The notes beneath the pieces are model-generated. The model did not search any database and had not been told where the DNA came from. It saw only the letters and a program-made list of their open reading frames with translations. Shown one piece after another: positions 26,900 through 36,697 of a stretch of DNA of 64,000 nucleotides; within the stretch, counting starts at the first letter, position 1, and every line of letters starts with the position of its first letter. Position numbers and translations under genes: made by a program. This DNA comes from Lachnospiraceae bacterium (GTDB taxonomy: Bacteria > Bacillota > Clostridia > Lachnospirales > Lachnospiraceae), in assembly GCA_017938145.1 (NCBI GenBank), contig JAGBCB010000023.1, forward strand, positions 1-64,000. The letters run 5' to 3'.

Positions 26900-27211
26900 T
26901 CATCTAAAATTTAATACCCACTTACTTTCCGTCAGATAATGAATGAGCCGTACCGGAACCTGCTGGCCCAGAATGACTATAGTACAATCATATTCCTCGG
27001 ATGGTATTCCGGCATACTGCTTTTTCTCTTGGGAATGTACCTGAATCTGCCGAATGGTTCTGATTTCGCCATCCTCATCTTCAATTTTTATCATAATCGG
27101 AGTAGTCTTTCCGGAACAGGTAAACCAGCACTCGCAGGCAATTTCATGTTGTTCCCCTTTTACAAAGCCGGAATTTGCTTTTTCTGTATTCGTACCTATT
27201 CCAAAACTCAT
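26900..27211 (-). CDS. small unknown protein downstream of the Y-family polymerase
   Basis: This 103-aa beta-rich protein begins 16 bases after the polymerase stop and is preceded by AAGGGGGG. It contains PIMIKIEDEDGEIRTIRQIQ and a C-terminal VPVRLIHYLTESKWVL. I do not recognise the family. Tight coupling to the polymerase suggests a shared role, perhaps as an accessory protein. Confidence 0.6.
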   Translation of the reverse strand: MSFGIGTNTEKANSGFVKGEQHEIACECWFTCSGKTTPIMIKIEDEDGEIRTIRQIQVHSQEKKQYAGIPSEEYDCTIVILGQQVPVRLIHYLTESKWVLNFR

Positions 27212-27227
27212 TACCAGACCCCCCTTT

Positions 27228-28493
27228 CTACTCGACTTTTATTCTGCTATAATCCACTTCCCGCTTTTCTCTGGAAATACCGCCACTCATATGGTCAATC
27301 GGATGCTTTACAAACACGGCTCTCTTTATGGAATCGTTTCCAAATCGGTCACGTATTGCATCCACGGTTCTGTCTACCGCTATAAGTTTTTCATAATCAA
27401 TTGCTTCAAAGAAAAACAACTGGCGCATAAAATCATCATTCTGCACTTTACTTGTATGAATACCAAGATGCCTTATCGGCTGCCCTCGCCAAAGTTCATC
27501 AAACAATTCACAAGCTGCTTTATGAATTTCATTCGTAATATTTGTTGCAACATCCAAAACCTTCTGATGGGAACAATAAGATAAATCTGAAGCACGGATC
27601 CCTACTGAAATAACCGATATTCTCACAGCATCCCGTCGTAACCGTTTCCCAACCGTTTCTGCCAATGCCAGCAGAACTACCTTGGCAGTTTCCATATCCG
27701 TCACATCAAAGGGCGTAGTCGTACTATTACCATACCCTTTATTTGCCGGAGGTTCTGTAATTACCGGACTTAAATCAATTCCGTTGGCAAAACTCCATAC
27801 CACTTCACCCTGCTTCTTTAATATGGTTCGAAGCCATACCGGATTACATTTTGCCAGTTCACCTATGGTCTTGATTCCCATAGTAAATAAATTCTTTGTG
27901 GTTGCTCGACCTACAAAGAATAAATCTGATACCGACAGTGGCCACATCTTTCTCTCAATTTCATGAGGATATAACGTGTGCACCATATCCGGCTTCTTAA
28001 AATCACTTGCCATTTTTGCCAGCAGTTTATTTGTAGAAATACCTATATTAACCGTGAATCCAAGTTCATCCCGGATTCTATTTTTGATAATTTGGGCAGT
28101 TTCTTCCGGAGTGCCAAACAAATGATAGGTAGCCGTCATATCCACAAAGGCTTCATCAATACTGTACTGCTCCACTGTATCCGAATACTCTCTTAGTATT
28201 CTCATGAATGCAGCGGAACACTGCTCATACAGGTTATAGTTTGGAGGTACTATGATTAAATCCGGACATTTTTGTTTTGCTTCCAATAAAGATTCCCCTG
28301 TTTGGATTTTATACTTTTTAGCCGGAATCGACTTTGCAAGGATAATGCCATGACGCATGGTAACATCACCGCCGACAGCAGCCACCTGTTCCCTGAGATC
28401 TACTTTACCGCCTAGGTGATGTATTCGGTAACATGCCTCCCACGAAAGGAAAGCGCTGTTGACATCAATATGAAAAATGATATTTTCTATCAT
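27228..28493 (-). CDS. Y-family (DinB/UmuC-type) translesion DNA polymerase
   Basis: This 421-aa polymerase has the catalytic acidic residues in FHIDVNSAFLSWEA and YSIDEAFVDMT, a helix-hairpin-helix region (FTMGIKTIGELAKCNPVWL) and a little-finger domain after about residue 240. It bypasses damaged bases at the price of mutation. A sigma-A promoter overlapped by a LexA box lies 24-52 bases upstream, so it is SOS-induced. It is closer to the ICE-borne UmuC-like group than to housekeeping DinB, judged by the unusual N-terminus only. Confidence 0.9.
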   Translation of the reverse strand: MIENIIFHIDVNSAFLSWEACYRIHHLGGKVDLREQVAAVGGDVTMRHGIILAKSIPAKKYKIQTGESLLEAKQKCPDLIIVPPNYNLYEQCSAAFMRILREYSDTVEQYSIDEAFVDMTATYHLFGTPEETAQIIKNRIRDELGFTVNIGISTNKLLAKMASDFKKPDMVHTLYPHEIERKMWPLSVSDLFFVGRATTKNLFTMGIKTIGELAKCNPVWLRTILKKQGEVVWSFANGIDLSPVITEPPANKGYGNSTTTPFDVTDMETAKVVLLALAETVGKRLRRDAVRISVISVGIRASDLSYCSHQKVLDVATNITNEIHKAACELFDELWRGQPIRHLGIHTSKVQNDDFMRQLFFFEAIDYEKLIAVDRTVDAIRDRFGNDSIKRAVFVKHPIDHMSGGISREKREVDYSRIKVE

Positions 28494-28516
28494 ACATGTC
28501 CCCTCCCTGTGTGCAA

Positions 28517-28545
28517 ATTATACAAACATACGTTCGTCTTGTCAA
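28517..28545 (-). promoter_or_regulatory. sigma-A promoter overlapped by a LexA box
   Basis: On the minus strand TTGACA (28540-28545) and TATAAT (28517-28522) are separated by 17 bp. CGAACGTATGTTTG (28523-28536) between them fits the Firmicutes LexA/DinR consensus CGAACRNRYGTTYG at every position. LexA binding here would block the polymerase and the repair genes behind it. Confidence 0.88.
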
Positions 28546-28585
28546 GAGAGAACATTTTATGGCACTTCTTCCATAAAACAAAAAA

Positions 28586-28613
28586 GCAGACCCTTAAACC
28601 TTAAGTCGTCTGC
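28586..28613 (-). terminator. terminator after the AraC-type gene
   Basis: GCAGAC/GTCTGC with inner TTAA pairing; the minus-strand read ends TTTTTTG. It separates the glycan region from the SOS cassette and may mark the vicinity of the ICE's right end. Confidence 0.65.
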
Positions 28614-28773
28614 CCTTTATGATGCAAAAATAGAAATGTTTATTTACCAAAAATCATTTTATATATTCATAATGACTTTTCTTTAATTACTTAGCTGCAA
28701 TTACTCCCTTAATTTATAATACCCTATCTCTTTTCTTCTATAATTCATAATTATCGAAAGTAATTCTGCCTTA

Positions 28774-29658
28774 TTAAGATTTTCGGTATTTATCTGCATT
28801 TCTCAAAAACCGATTTCGGTATTTATTCGGTGTCAATCCATTAACTGTTTTGAATTTGCTAATAAAGTAGCTAATCGATTCAAAGCCCGTTTGTAATGCA
28901 ATTTCTGTTATAGGCAAATCTGTTGTTTCTAACAAAGTACATGCCTGCTCTATCCGATACATTGTTAAATAGTTTATAAAACTCATATCAAAATGCTCTG
29001 TAAAAAAAGCACTAAAATAATTTTCTGATAACCCAACTTCACCGGCAATAGCAGCAACTGTTATTTTTTCCGAATAGTGCTTTTTTATATAAGATAATAT
29101 ATTTTTACAGACATCCACCTGTTTTACAGCAAAATGCGATACAAAACCATTCTCTTGTTTTAGCAAACAGAGCAACTCCAACAATAAAATCTTCGTGCGA
29201 AATTCATACATCGGTAATCGTTCTTTATTTATCTCTATTATCTCATCTACCAGATATAAAATCGACTGGTGCAAAGAGCTTCCGCATTTAACCAGATTCG
29301 GGAAACCTATTGTCTGTTCTAATACGGGACTAATGATTTGTGACTGCACAATATCTTCCTGCTCAAACGCCAAAAATTCCATAGGAAACACATAGGCATA
29401 ATACATTGTATCCATTGTCATTCCATGTAGCTGATGCAATTGCCCTGGATTAATAAATGCAATATCGCCTTCGGAAAGTGTATGTATTATACCATTCAGT
29501 ATTAGTTCTACCTCGCCTGATTTAACACGCAAAATCTCCGTTTCTTCTTGCCAATGACAAGCTACGAAAATTTTCTTTTTCTTGGTATACATTGTATAAA
29601 GTTCAAAAGGAAACCGGGGAGTTCCACGGTTTTTACTTTCTCTCATACGTGAATCCAT
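28774..29658 (-). CDS. AraC-family transcriptional regulator
   Basis: This 295-aa protein has an N-terminal cupin sensing domain (GEVELILNGIIHTLSEGDIAF trimmed here to GEVELILNGII, then INPGQLHQLHG). Its C-terminal double helix-turn-helix ends in FESISYFISKFKTVNGLTPN, the AraC signature. GGAGGTG with 7-nt spacing sets the ATG. It is divergent from the GH31 gene 125 bases away, its presumed target, activated by a sugar product. Confidence 0.9.
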   Translation of the reverse strand: MDSRMRESKNRGTPRFPFELYTMYTKKKKIFVACHWQEETEILRVKSGEVELILNGIIHTLSEGDIAFINPGQLHQLHGMTMDTMYYAYVFPMEFLAFEQEDIVQSQIISPVLEQTIGFPNLVKCGSSLHQSILYLVDEIIEINKERLPMYEFRTKILLLELLCLLKQENGFVSHFAVKQVDVCKNILSYIKKHYSEKITVAAIAGEVGLSENYFSAFFTEHFDMSFINYLTMYRIEQACTLLETTDLPITEIALQTGFESISYFISKFKTVNGLTPNKYRNRFLRNADKYRKS

Positions 29659-29783
29659 CACATTTCACCTCCGTTTTCTAAGAATCCTTATATTTTTTAG
29701 CAGAAAATCAATATTTCTATAACAAGAATAGCATTATAATAACATTAAGTCAAACAATACAAATACTCAAAAGGAGGACTTTT

Positions 29784-32138
29784 ATGCTACATCAACACCT
29801 AATTGCTGCCACCTCACCTCTGGCACATCCACAGAACATTATACTGTTTGGTAATAAGCGAATTACCATATTAACTCCATGCCTGTTTCGTGTAGAAGAA
29901 TCCAATGATGGCAATTATTGCGATGATGCCACACAAGTCGTTTGGTTCCGTAACATGCCACCTGTCACCTTCCAGGCAGAACCTATGGATAATGCATTAA
30001 AGATTCGTACAGAAGATGTTACTTTTATTTGCGGCGACACCTTGAAAAACAGTTATATTATTTTTAATAACAATAAACAAGTGCCAGTCTCTAATGACGA
30101 AAATCTACTCGGAACTTATCGCACGCTTGATAGATGCGATGGTGATGTCTTTATACCTACCAACAAACCTCAGGAATGTGATTCTCCGATTCATTTGGAA
30201 CAGGGGGTTATTTCTAAAAACGGTGTAGCTATTTACGATGACAGCGCTTCACTTTTATTAACTCAAGATGGTACTTTAAAGCCTCGGAAAGTAAATGGTA
30301 CAGATTTCTATATTTTTGCCTATGGAACAAATTATAGAGCAGCCGTACAAGCATTATATCAAATCAGTGGCTCTACTCCAGCCATTCCACGTTTTGCCCT
30401 TGGTAACTGGTGGAGTCGCTATTATGCCTACACCGAAAAAGAATATTTGCAAAAAATGGATTCTTTTGCCGATGCAGAAATTCCTTTCACAGTTGCCACT
30501 GTGGACATGGACTGGCACTGGAGCGCAAATATGCCGGGAGGCGTTAGCGGTTGGACCGGTTACAGTTGGAATACCGATTTATTTCCTGACTATCGACGTT
30601 TTTTGAAAAGTCTTCATGAACGCAATCTGTATGTAACATTGAATCTACATCCGGCAGACGGAGTCCGCCCTTTTGAGGACATGTATGAAGAAATGGCGAA
30701 ACATATGGGCTGTGACCCAACGTCCAATCAAACTATTCCATTTGATCTTGCCAATGAAAACTTTGTAAACGCTTATTTTGATGTTCTACATAAACCATAT
30801 GAGAAAGACGGCGTAGATTTCTGGTGGATTGACTGGCAGCAAGGGCAAACCTCTACCGTAGAAGGTCTGGATCCACTTTGGGCATTAAATCACTATCATT
30901 CTTTAGATATTGCTAAGAATAACGAAGCGCTGATTTTATCACGCTATGCCGGCATTGGCTCCCACAGATATCCTTTAGGATTTTCTGGTGACACTTTTGT
31001 AACCTGGAACACCTTAAAGTATCTCCCTTACTTTACTGCTACAGCCAGCAACTGCGGTTACACCTGGTGGAGCCACGATATCGGAGGACACATGAGCGGT
31101 GAAAAAGACAATGAGCTCTATGTGCGTTTTATCCAGTTTGGCGTATTCAGCCCTATCAATCGCCTACACAGTGCAAAGACCCCTATCTTCTCCAAGGAAC
31201 CTGTGTCCTATAAAAACGGCAGCGGACTCATTGCAAAGGAGTTTTTGAAGCTCCGCCATTCCATGATTCCATTCCTATACTCTGCCTCCTGCGAAACCAG
31301 TGAACAGGGATTGGCGCTAATTGAGCCGATGTATTATGAGTATCCGGAAGAGCCGGATGCTTATGAATGTCCTGGTCAGTATTATTTTGGAAGACAGCTC
31401 ATTGCCGCACCGATTACTGAAAAAAGCGATTCCTACGGTATGGTTACTAAAAAAGTATGGCTTCCGGAAGGTAACTGGACAGATGTCTTTACCGGTGATA
31501 CCTATATAGGCGGCAAATGGCAAAGTATGACCCGCTATTTAGATTCCTTCCCGTTACTTGCTAAAGAAGGTGGTTTTTTTGTCCTGGATGGTGCTCCTTC
31601 CGAAAACAGCATTGCCTTGCCAAAACGCTTAAAAGTTCTCGCCTTTCAGGGAAATGGCTGTTACCATCTTTATGAAGATGCAAATAATGCCCGGGCAATC
31701 ACACACTTTGTTTCTGAGAAGTTAGCATCACATACACAAAGAATTACTATAACCATAGAAGATACAGCCAATATTCTCCCTGACAGAGAACTTTATCTTG
31801 AATTATGCAATATCACAGAAGGTCAGGTAACAGTATCTTCCAATGGTACACCACTGCCGTTTGAAGTACGTCATTCTTCCCACACCACGGTAATACTAAG
31901 AACCCTTGAAGCAAACACTGTTTATGAATTTACAATAACAGAAACTGCAGACGAACATTCTAAAAAGCAAGCTGCACTCTGCCGCGTATTTATGGAACTG
32001 GAATGGTCAAACAATGAAAAAAGTAACCTCTACACCAAGCTTTGTCAGGCTGAAACTAAATCAACCTGCCACCAGCTTGTAGAACAGTCTGATTTACCGG
32101 AGGTATTCAAACGACGGTTATATGAAGTAATCGATTAA
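29784..32138 (+). CDS. GH31-family alpha-glycosidase
   Basis: This 784-aa enzyme has the GH31 barrel from about residue 200. WWSRYYAYTEKEY and VDMDWHW mark its start, DFWWIDWQQG carries the catalytic Asp nucleophile, and SRYAGIGSHRYPLGFSGDT the acid/base Asp. There is no signal peptide, so it acts in the cytoplasm on imported oligosaccharides. The family includes alpha-glucosidases and alpha-xylosidases; I cannot choose between them. AAAAGGAGG precedes the ATG. It is a single-gene unit ending before a terminator. Confidence 0.92.
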   Translation: MLHQHLIAATSPLAHPQNIILFGNKRITILTPCLFRVEESNDGNYCDDATQVVWFRNMPPVTFQAEPMDNALKIRTEDVTFICGDTLKNSYIIFNNNKQVPVSNDENLLGTYRTLDRCDGDVFIPTNKPQECDSPIHLEQGVISKNGVAIYDDSASLLLTQDGTLKPRKVNGTDFYIFAYGTNYRAAVQALYQISGSTPAIPRFALGNWWSRYYAYTEKEYLQKMDSFADAEIPFTVATVDMDWHWSANMPGGVSGWTGYSWNTDLFPDYRRFLKSLHERNLYVTLNLHPADGVRPFEDMYEEMAKHMGCDPTSNQTIPFDLANENFVNAYFDVLHKPYEKDGVDFWWIDWQQGQTSTVEGLDPLWALNHYHSLDIAKNNEALILSRYAGIGSHRYPLGFSGDTFVTWNTLKYLPYFTATASNCGYTWWSHDIGGHMSGEKDNELYVRFIQFGVFSPINRLHSAKTPIFSKEPVSYKNGSGLIAKEFLKLRHSMIPFLYSASCETSEQGLALIEPMYYEYPEEPDAYECPGQYYFGRQLIAAPITEKSDSYGMVTKKVWLPEGNWTDVFTGDTYIGGKWQSMTRYLDSFPLLAKEGGFFVLDGAPSENSIALPKRLKVLAFQGNGCYHLYEDANNARAITHFVSEKLASHTQRITITIEDTANILPDRELYLELCNITEGQVTVSSNGTPLPFEVRHSSHTTVILRTLEANTVYEFTITETADEHSKKQAALCRVFMELEWSNNEKSNLYTKLCQAETKSTCHQLVEQSDLPEVFKRRLYEVID

Positions 32139-32170
32139 TAACTAATTTACTCCTATGTCATTATATTATT

Positions 32171-32207
32171 AAAAATCACCCAGTAAGCCTGTGATTACTG
32201 GGTGATC
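32171..32207. terminator. terminator between converging gh31 and yesL-like genes
   Basis: ATCACCCAGTAA pairs perfectly with TTACTGGGTGAT. On the minus strand it is followed by TTTTTAA, so it mainly serves the long minus-strand cluster. Confidence 0.75.
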
Positions 32208-32266
32208 TCTGGGTAAGTATGAATTTCAAAAAACTATTCTCTTATAGATCGTTATCATCCTCCACA

Positions 32267-32905
32267 TTACTCAATTTCTTCATTGCTATCATTGTCTTCT
32301 ATTTCCGGTGGCATATATTTTTTTAGTATGTGGTTAAAAATCAAACCATTCAAAGCCATATAGGCAACCCAACTAATCAAAAACCATCCAGTATACTTAT
32401 ATATAACTAGAAGCCATATTGCAAACAGAACAAGAATTAAAAATGTCCACGGAATATTTCCAACCATAATCATCAAACAATTTTTTAACACGGTTCTTGT
32501 TTTGTCTGCAAAACAAGAAATATATGGAAACCAATACCTTGTCCATATATATACAATAGTAACACATCCTATAAATACCCAGCTAAAGAAATCTTTAAAA
32601 TTGCCCTTGAATAAAATCAAATAATAGCTACTCAAGCCAAGAATAAAAAATATAGCAATCTGTAACAAAAACACGCCTGTCGCCTGTATAAAGTTTTCTT
32701 TGAAAGATTTGATAAAAGAACGTCCAATATAATCTCTTTCTTTTATAATCACTTTACTAAATGTGTAATAGAATGCACAAGTTGACGCCCCAATTGTTAC
32801 AACTGGCAACGAGAACAACACCCATAAAACAAACAGATAACAGCAATTTGTTATCCCAACCATCAGTCTTCCATACCACGAATCATAGCTAAAGAAACCT
32901 TTCAT
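32267..32905 (-). CDS. YesL-family (DUF624) membrane protein
   Basis: This 212-aa protein has about five membrane spans and the family opening FFSYDSWYGRLMVGI, then LPVVTIGASTCAFYY. The ATG preceded by AAGGAG is chosen over one six codons upstream. YesL proteins recur beside LplABC/YtcQ-type sugar importers and pectin or glycan genes. Their function is unproven. It is the last gene of the cluster. Confidence 0.85.
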   Translation of the reverse strand: MKGFFSYDSWYGRLMVGITNCCYLFVLWVLFSLPVVTIGASTCAFYYTFSKVIIKERDYIGRSFIKSFKENFIQATGVFLLQIAIFFILGLSSYYLILFKGNFKDFFSWVFIGCVTIVYIWTRYWFPYISCFADKTRTVLKNCLMIMVGNIPWTFLILVLFAIWLLVIYKYTGWFLISWVAYMALNGLIFNHILKKYMPPEIEDNDSNEEIE

Positions 32906-32972
32906 AATACGCTCCTTATTCACCTACAAATTGTTGTTACCGTGATTCCCTTCGGCTCCTGTTGGCTGTCTA

Positions 32973-33872
32973 TCAGGCGAAAGCCAAGGAATCAATCAAT
33001 GTATCTACTTCGTCATAGGTAGGAATAGATGATGCAGCTCCTTTTCTGGAAACAGCGATGGCCGATGCTGCAGATGCCCTTCTAAGAACCTCTGAAGTAT
33101 CCATTCCTCTACAAAGACCTGCTACAAAGTATCCGGTAAAGGTATCACCTGCTGCCGTGGTATCCACCGCAGGCACCGAAAAAGCCTTCTGTTTATACAC
33201 CTCTCCGTTTCTTAATAAAACACTTCCTTCTTTGCCTAGTGTAAGCACAACCTGCAAATTTGGATATTCTTTCTGTGCCCAAACTAAAAAATCATTAGCG
33301 TTCTTTGTTCCAATCCATTGCATGGCTTCTGTCTCATTCAGCATCACACAATACAAATCTCGTAAATCAATCTTTTTCAGTTGTTCCTCGAAAGGCGATG
33401 GGTTCAATATTATTTTCATGCCTTTTTCAGCAGCTTTTTTTATCAAATATATTAAATTGCTAATTTCATTCTGAAGAAGCAAAATATCTCCAGAATCAAA
33501 CTGTTTCAATACTTGATCGATATATTCTACGGTAACAGCACCATTGGCTCCACGATATATGACAATAGAATTCTCACCATTCTTATCCACCTGTATGATT
33601 GCTTGACCAGTGGACTCTTTTACCGTATGCAGATGATGAATATCCACACCCGCTTGCTCTAAGGTATGGCGCAACATATTATCATCCTCTCCAATACAAC
33701 CAGCAAAAAAAACCTGAGCATTTGCTTTTGAAATTGCAATGGCCTGGTTTAACCCTTTGCCTCCAGGAAACTTTGATAGTTTATTCGCCACCAGTGTTTC
33801 ACCCGGTTGTACGATATGTTCCACATCATAGACATAGTCAATATTACATGAACCAAAATCAAGAATCTTCAT
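32973..33872 (-). CDS. PfkB-family sugar kinase, ribokinase-like
   Basis: This 299-aa kinase has the family's N-terminal FPGGKGLNQAIAISK and the C-terminal anion-hole segment VDTTAAGDTFTGYFVAGL with the catalytic Asp. It most resembles ribokinase in these blocks. Beside the DapA/NanA-like aldolase, a 2-keto-3-deoxy sugar acid or pentose could equally be its substrate. A good GAGAGG site precedes the ATG. Confidence 0.88.
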   Translation of the reverse strand: MKILDFGSCNIDYVYDVEHIVQPGETLVANKLSKFPGGKGLNQAIAISKANAQVFFAGCIGEDDNMLRHTLEQAGVDIHHLHTVKESTGQAIIQVDKNGENSIVIYRGANGAVTVEYIDQVLKQFDSGDILLLQNEISNLIYLIKKAAEKGMKIILNPSPFEEQLKKIDLRDLYCVMLNETEAMQWIGTKNANDFLVWAQKEYPNLQVVLTLGKEGSVLLRNGEVYKQKAFSVPAVDTTAAGDTFTGYFVAGLCRGMDTSEVLRRASAASAIAVSRKGAASSIPTYDEVDTLIDSLAFA

Positions 33873-33982
33873 AACCTAATCCTCTCTTTTCTAGTCTTTT
33901 TATACCTTAATTATATCCATTACATACGCCAAATTACAAGCACAAACAATGCGGAAAACTGGCTAATTCCGCTTCCTCAATC

Positions 33983-34900
33983 TTATTTTGAAATATATCG
34001 GCTACGCAGTAGTTCATTTAAATGATACATCTGCTGCATCACTTCCTTCTGATATTCTGTCACCAACTTTTCATCTGCACTTCTGGCAAAGGTATCCATC
34101 TGAATTCCTTCATACTGCAGATAATATTTTGCAGTACATGGATATGCCGGACTTTCTGTAAAAGCAGCCATGCTGAGTATTGCAGACAATTCTTCTGCTT
34201 CCTCCGGTCTGCTCTTGAAATTTTCAAACAACCATGCATAGAGATCCGGATGAAAATTAGCCATAATACCAGAGTATCCATTACCACCGGCTTTTACGGA
34301 TGTTAAGAAGGTCTGTCCATTAGCATTAAAAAGCTTACAACCACTTCCCTTTAACAGTTCAATTCTTTCCTTTAAAAGATCCGGATCGCAACAAGTATCT
34401 TTTATGAAAGCAAAACGTTTTGTATCTATACACCAACGTAAGATATCTGTACTAAGAAGTCTCTTATACGGTTTCGGACATTCATAAATTCCTAACGGAA
34501 TCTCTTTATTAGTTCTTTCTAACAGTTTTTCCGCATTCTGAATCCAGACTTTATCTCCATCATTATGAATATCCAGTCGGTTACTCACCCAAACAAAGGC
34601 GTCAATTCCGGTTTCGCTGACCGCATCAATTTCTTCTGCCTGTTCCTCTAATGATGTGGAAGTATGTCCCGAAGCTACTACATTCAGTCTTCCGGCAGCC
34701 TGCTCCACAACTTCGCTTGCCAGACGTACCTTTTCCTTAAGACTTAAAAAATGCATCTCACTGGACTGACATACTGCGAAGATACCTGTACATCCCTTCT
34801 CTACGTAAAATTCAACCAGCTTTCTGACTGCATCATAATCGATTTCTCCATTTTTATACGGGGTTATCATGGTTGGATAAATTCCATCTTTAATGTTCAT
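33983..34900 (-). CDS. DapA/NanA-superfamily aldolase
   Basis: This 305-aa TIM-barrel aldolase has the entry motif YPTMITPYKNGEIDYD, a Tyr in GIYECPKPYKR and the Schiff-base Lys in FAFIKDTCCD. GGAGAG before MNIKDG sets the start. The family includes N-acetylneuraminate lyase, 2-keto-3-deoxygluconate aldolase and dihydrodipicolinate synthase; the context favours sugar-acid cleavage. It is one of three family members in this cluster (one broken). Confidence 0.87.
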   Translation of the reverse strand: MNIKDGIYPTMITPYKNGEIDYDAVRKLVEFYVEKGCTGIFAVCQSSEMHFLSLKEKVRLASEVVEQAAGRLNVVASGHTSTSLEEQAEEIDAVSETGIDAFVWVSNRLDIHNDGDKVWIQNAEKLLERTNKEIPLGIYECPKPYKRLLSTDILRWCIDTKRFAFIKDTCCDPDLLKERIELLKGSGCKLFNANGQTFLTSVKAGGNGYSGIMANFHPDLYAWLFENFKSRPEEAEELSAILSMAAFTESPAYPCTAKYYLQYEGIQMDTFARSADEKLVTEYQKEVMQQMYHLNELLRSRYISK

Positions 34901-34938
34901 AAATTTTCTCTCCTTTTTTAACAAACCTTCGATTTACA

Positions 34939-35679
34939 TTATAAATCTTCTAATCGTTCAATTGATTTGACTTCTGCATTATCACATATAAACTGAGTAA
35001 TCGCTTCTACACTACAATTCTGCCTAGGTCTAATAACTGCTTCAACAAAAACTTGTTTTGATTCTTCGTTTCTTGAACCTCCGGAAGAACCAGAAACTTT
35101 ATCACTGCCAGAAGTAATCTTAAATCTATGGAAATTACGGAATCCAAAGAACTTAATCATTTTCTCTTTGATACTGTCATTATATTGCAGTTTTACCAAA
35201 AGCAAATGTGTAGAATCTCGTTTCAACAGCTTAGAGTGGTTCAATATTTGAAAAATAATAATTATTACTGTCGTACCGACTGCTAAGAAAAACATGCCGG
35301 TTGCAGCACACATTCCAATCGCCGCAGTTGCCCAAATTCCTGCCGCAGTTGTAAGACCGCGCATACTCTCTCTTCGAAAAAAAATCATACCGGCTCCCAG
35401 AAAGCCAATGCCCGATACAATCTGCGCAGCAATTCTTGCACCATCTCCTAAATCACCGGCATCCTTTTTAAACCACAAAGAAATACAGGTTAACAAAGCT
35501 GATGCAGATGCAACAATAAAATGGGTACCCATACCAGCTTCCTTCTGCCTTCTACTACGCTCAATACCAATGCAAAAACCTAGTAAAGCTCCGACCAGCA
35601 CTCGGATTAAATACTCCAACTCAGACGTAGGTACAAATTGTTCCAAAGATGTCCAAATGGATAATTTTGATATTAACAC
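34939..35679 (-). CDS. MgtC/SapB-family membrane protein
   Basis: This protein of about 246 aa has the conserved MgtC opening (LIRVLVGALLGFCIGIERS), GTHFIVASASALLTC and GIGFLGAGMIF with about four membrane spans, then a cytosolic C-terminal domain. AAAGGAG is spaced for the second of two in-frame GTG codons. A role in membrane physiology or magnesium stress is known for relatives. Its link to glycan use is unclear. Confidence 0.88.
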   Translation of the reverse strand: MLISKLSIWTSLEQFVPTSELEYLIRVLVGALLGFCIGIERSRRQKEAGMGTHFIVASASALLTCISLWFKKDAGDLGDGARIAAQIVSGIGFLGAGMIFFRRESMRGLTTAAGIWATAAIGMCAATGMFFLAVGTTVIIIIFQILNHSKLLKRDSTHLLLVKLQYNDSIKEKMIKFFGFRNFHRFKITSGSDKVSGSSGGSRNEESKQVFVEAVIRPRQNCSVEAITQFICDNAEVKSIERLEDL

Positions 35680-35797
35680 ATGCACGCTCCTTTCAGAGAT
35701 TCAAGAATCTTTTCCTATTTTCATCTTCGCTTTTTATTTACATTGATAGCTACGATTCCATTACGAAACAAATACAACATATCATTACAACTATCAT

Positions 35798-36697
35798 TTA
35801 CATCATAAAACATCCACAGGAAAGAAACGCCATCAATAGCTGAATCCACTGTCTTTTGTTTAATCTTTCTCTGTAAATTAAGTAATCAATTATTGCAATT
35901 ACAATAATCGGTACACAAAACTCAACAGGAGCCTGGAATATTAACGGAACCATTCCTGCACATGTGATTGACAACTTATCTGAAGTAAATATCAAAACAG
36001 CATATGCTATCATAATCAAAATGCTTTTCTTCGATAATGTTGTGCGTACTCCATCTTTAAATTCCGAAGGATTTTTCACCAAGGATATTACCAATACCAG
36101 CCCCATAATCAACATTGAAACAGCCATGTACTGTGTAACAAATCCACCACCACCTAAGCCCATTCTTGTTACAATATTGAAAATGATTAAAGCCAGACCT
36201 TGGGTAAAAAACACCACAACACAAGCTATTTTAAATTTAGTAGAATTCTTATTTATCTGCTCTTTTTCCGTTGTTACAAAGTTTAATGCAAGAGCAATAA
36301 GAGCAAATACAAATCCCACTAATTTGTATACTGTCACTACATTTTCCTCTGGTAATACAATGATTCCGTATGCCGAAGGCAGAACCAGCTTTCCCAGTAA
36401 GGCGCATGTAACAATGATAGATACATTTCCCCACGCAGTTCCTATCAAACAAAGAATACCTGTCACAAGAGCTGCTATCGCAAACACTATTGCATAAGCC
36501 AGGCTGGTTGCATTAAGCACAAATTCCCCTGAAGATGTAGCACCTGTAACCGCTGCAAAAGCATTTGTTATCAGCATAAATAAAGCGGTCGGAACAATAC
36601 CCATACCATTCTTTAACTGATAACCCTTTCGCAGTTCGCTCATGAATCCCACTTCAATAGAAGCAATCACTATAAATAGTAATGCTATGAGTCTCAT
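35798..36697 (-). CDS. DMT-superfamily transporter (EamA-like)
   Basis: This 299-aa protein has about ten membrane spans in two halves. The start lies in an ATGA overlap with the stop of the broken NanA-like gene, showing the two were once translationally coupled. Likely a sugar or sugar-acid permease by context; the substrate is not readable from the sequence. Confidence 0.8.
   Translation of the reverse strand: MRLIALLFIVIASIEVGFMSELRKGYQLKNGMGIVPTALFMLITNAFAAVTGATSSGEFVLNATSLAYAIVFAIAALVTGILCLIGTAWGNVSIIVTCALLGKLVLPSAYGIIVLPEENVVTVYKLVGFVFALIALALNFVTTEKEQINKNSTKFKIACVVVFFTQGLALIIFNIVTRMGLGGGGFVTQYMAVSMLIMGLVLVISLVKNPSEFKDGVRTTLSKKSILIMIAYAVLIFTSDKLSITCAGMVPLIFQAPVEFCVPIIVIAIIDYLIYRERLNKRQWIQLLMAFLSCGCFMM

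Noticed and set aside
28586..28774. Right end (attR) of the ICE
   Set aside because: The position is plausible by gene content, but no direct repeat, integrase or tRNA target can be shown in the window.
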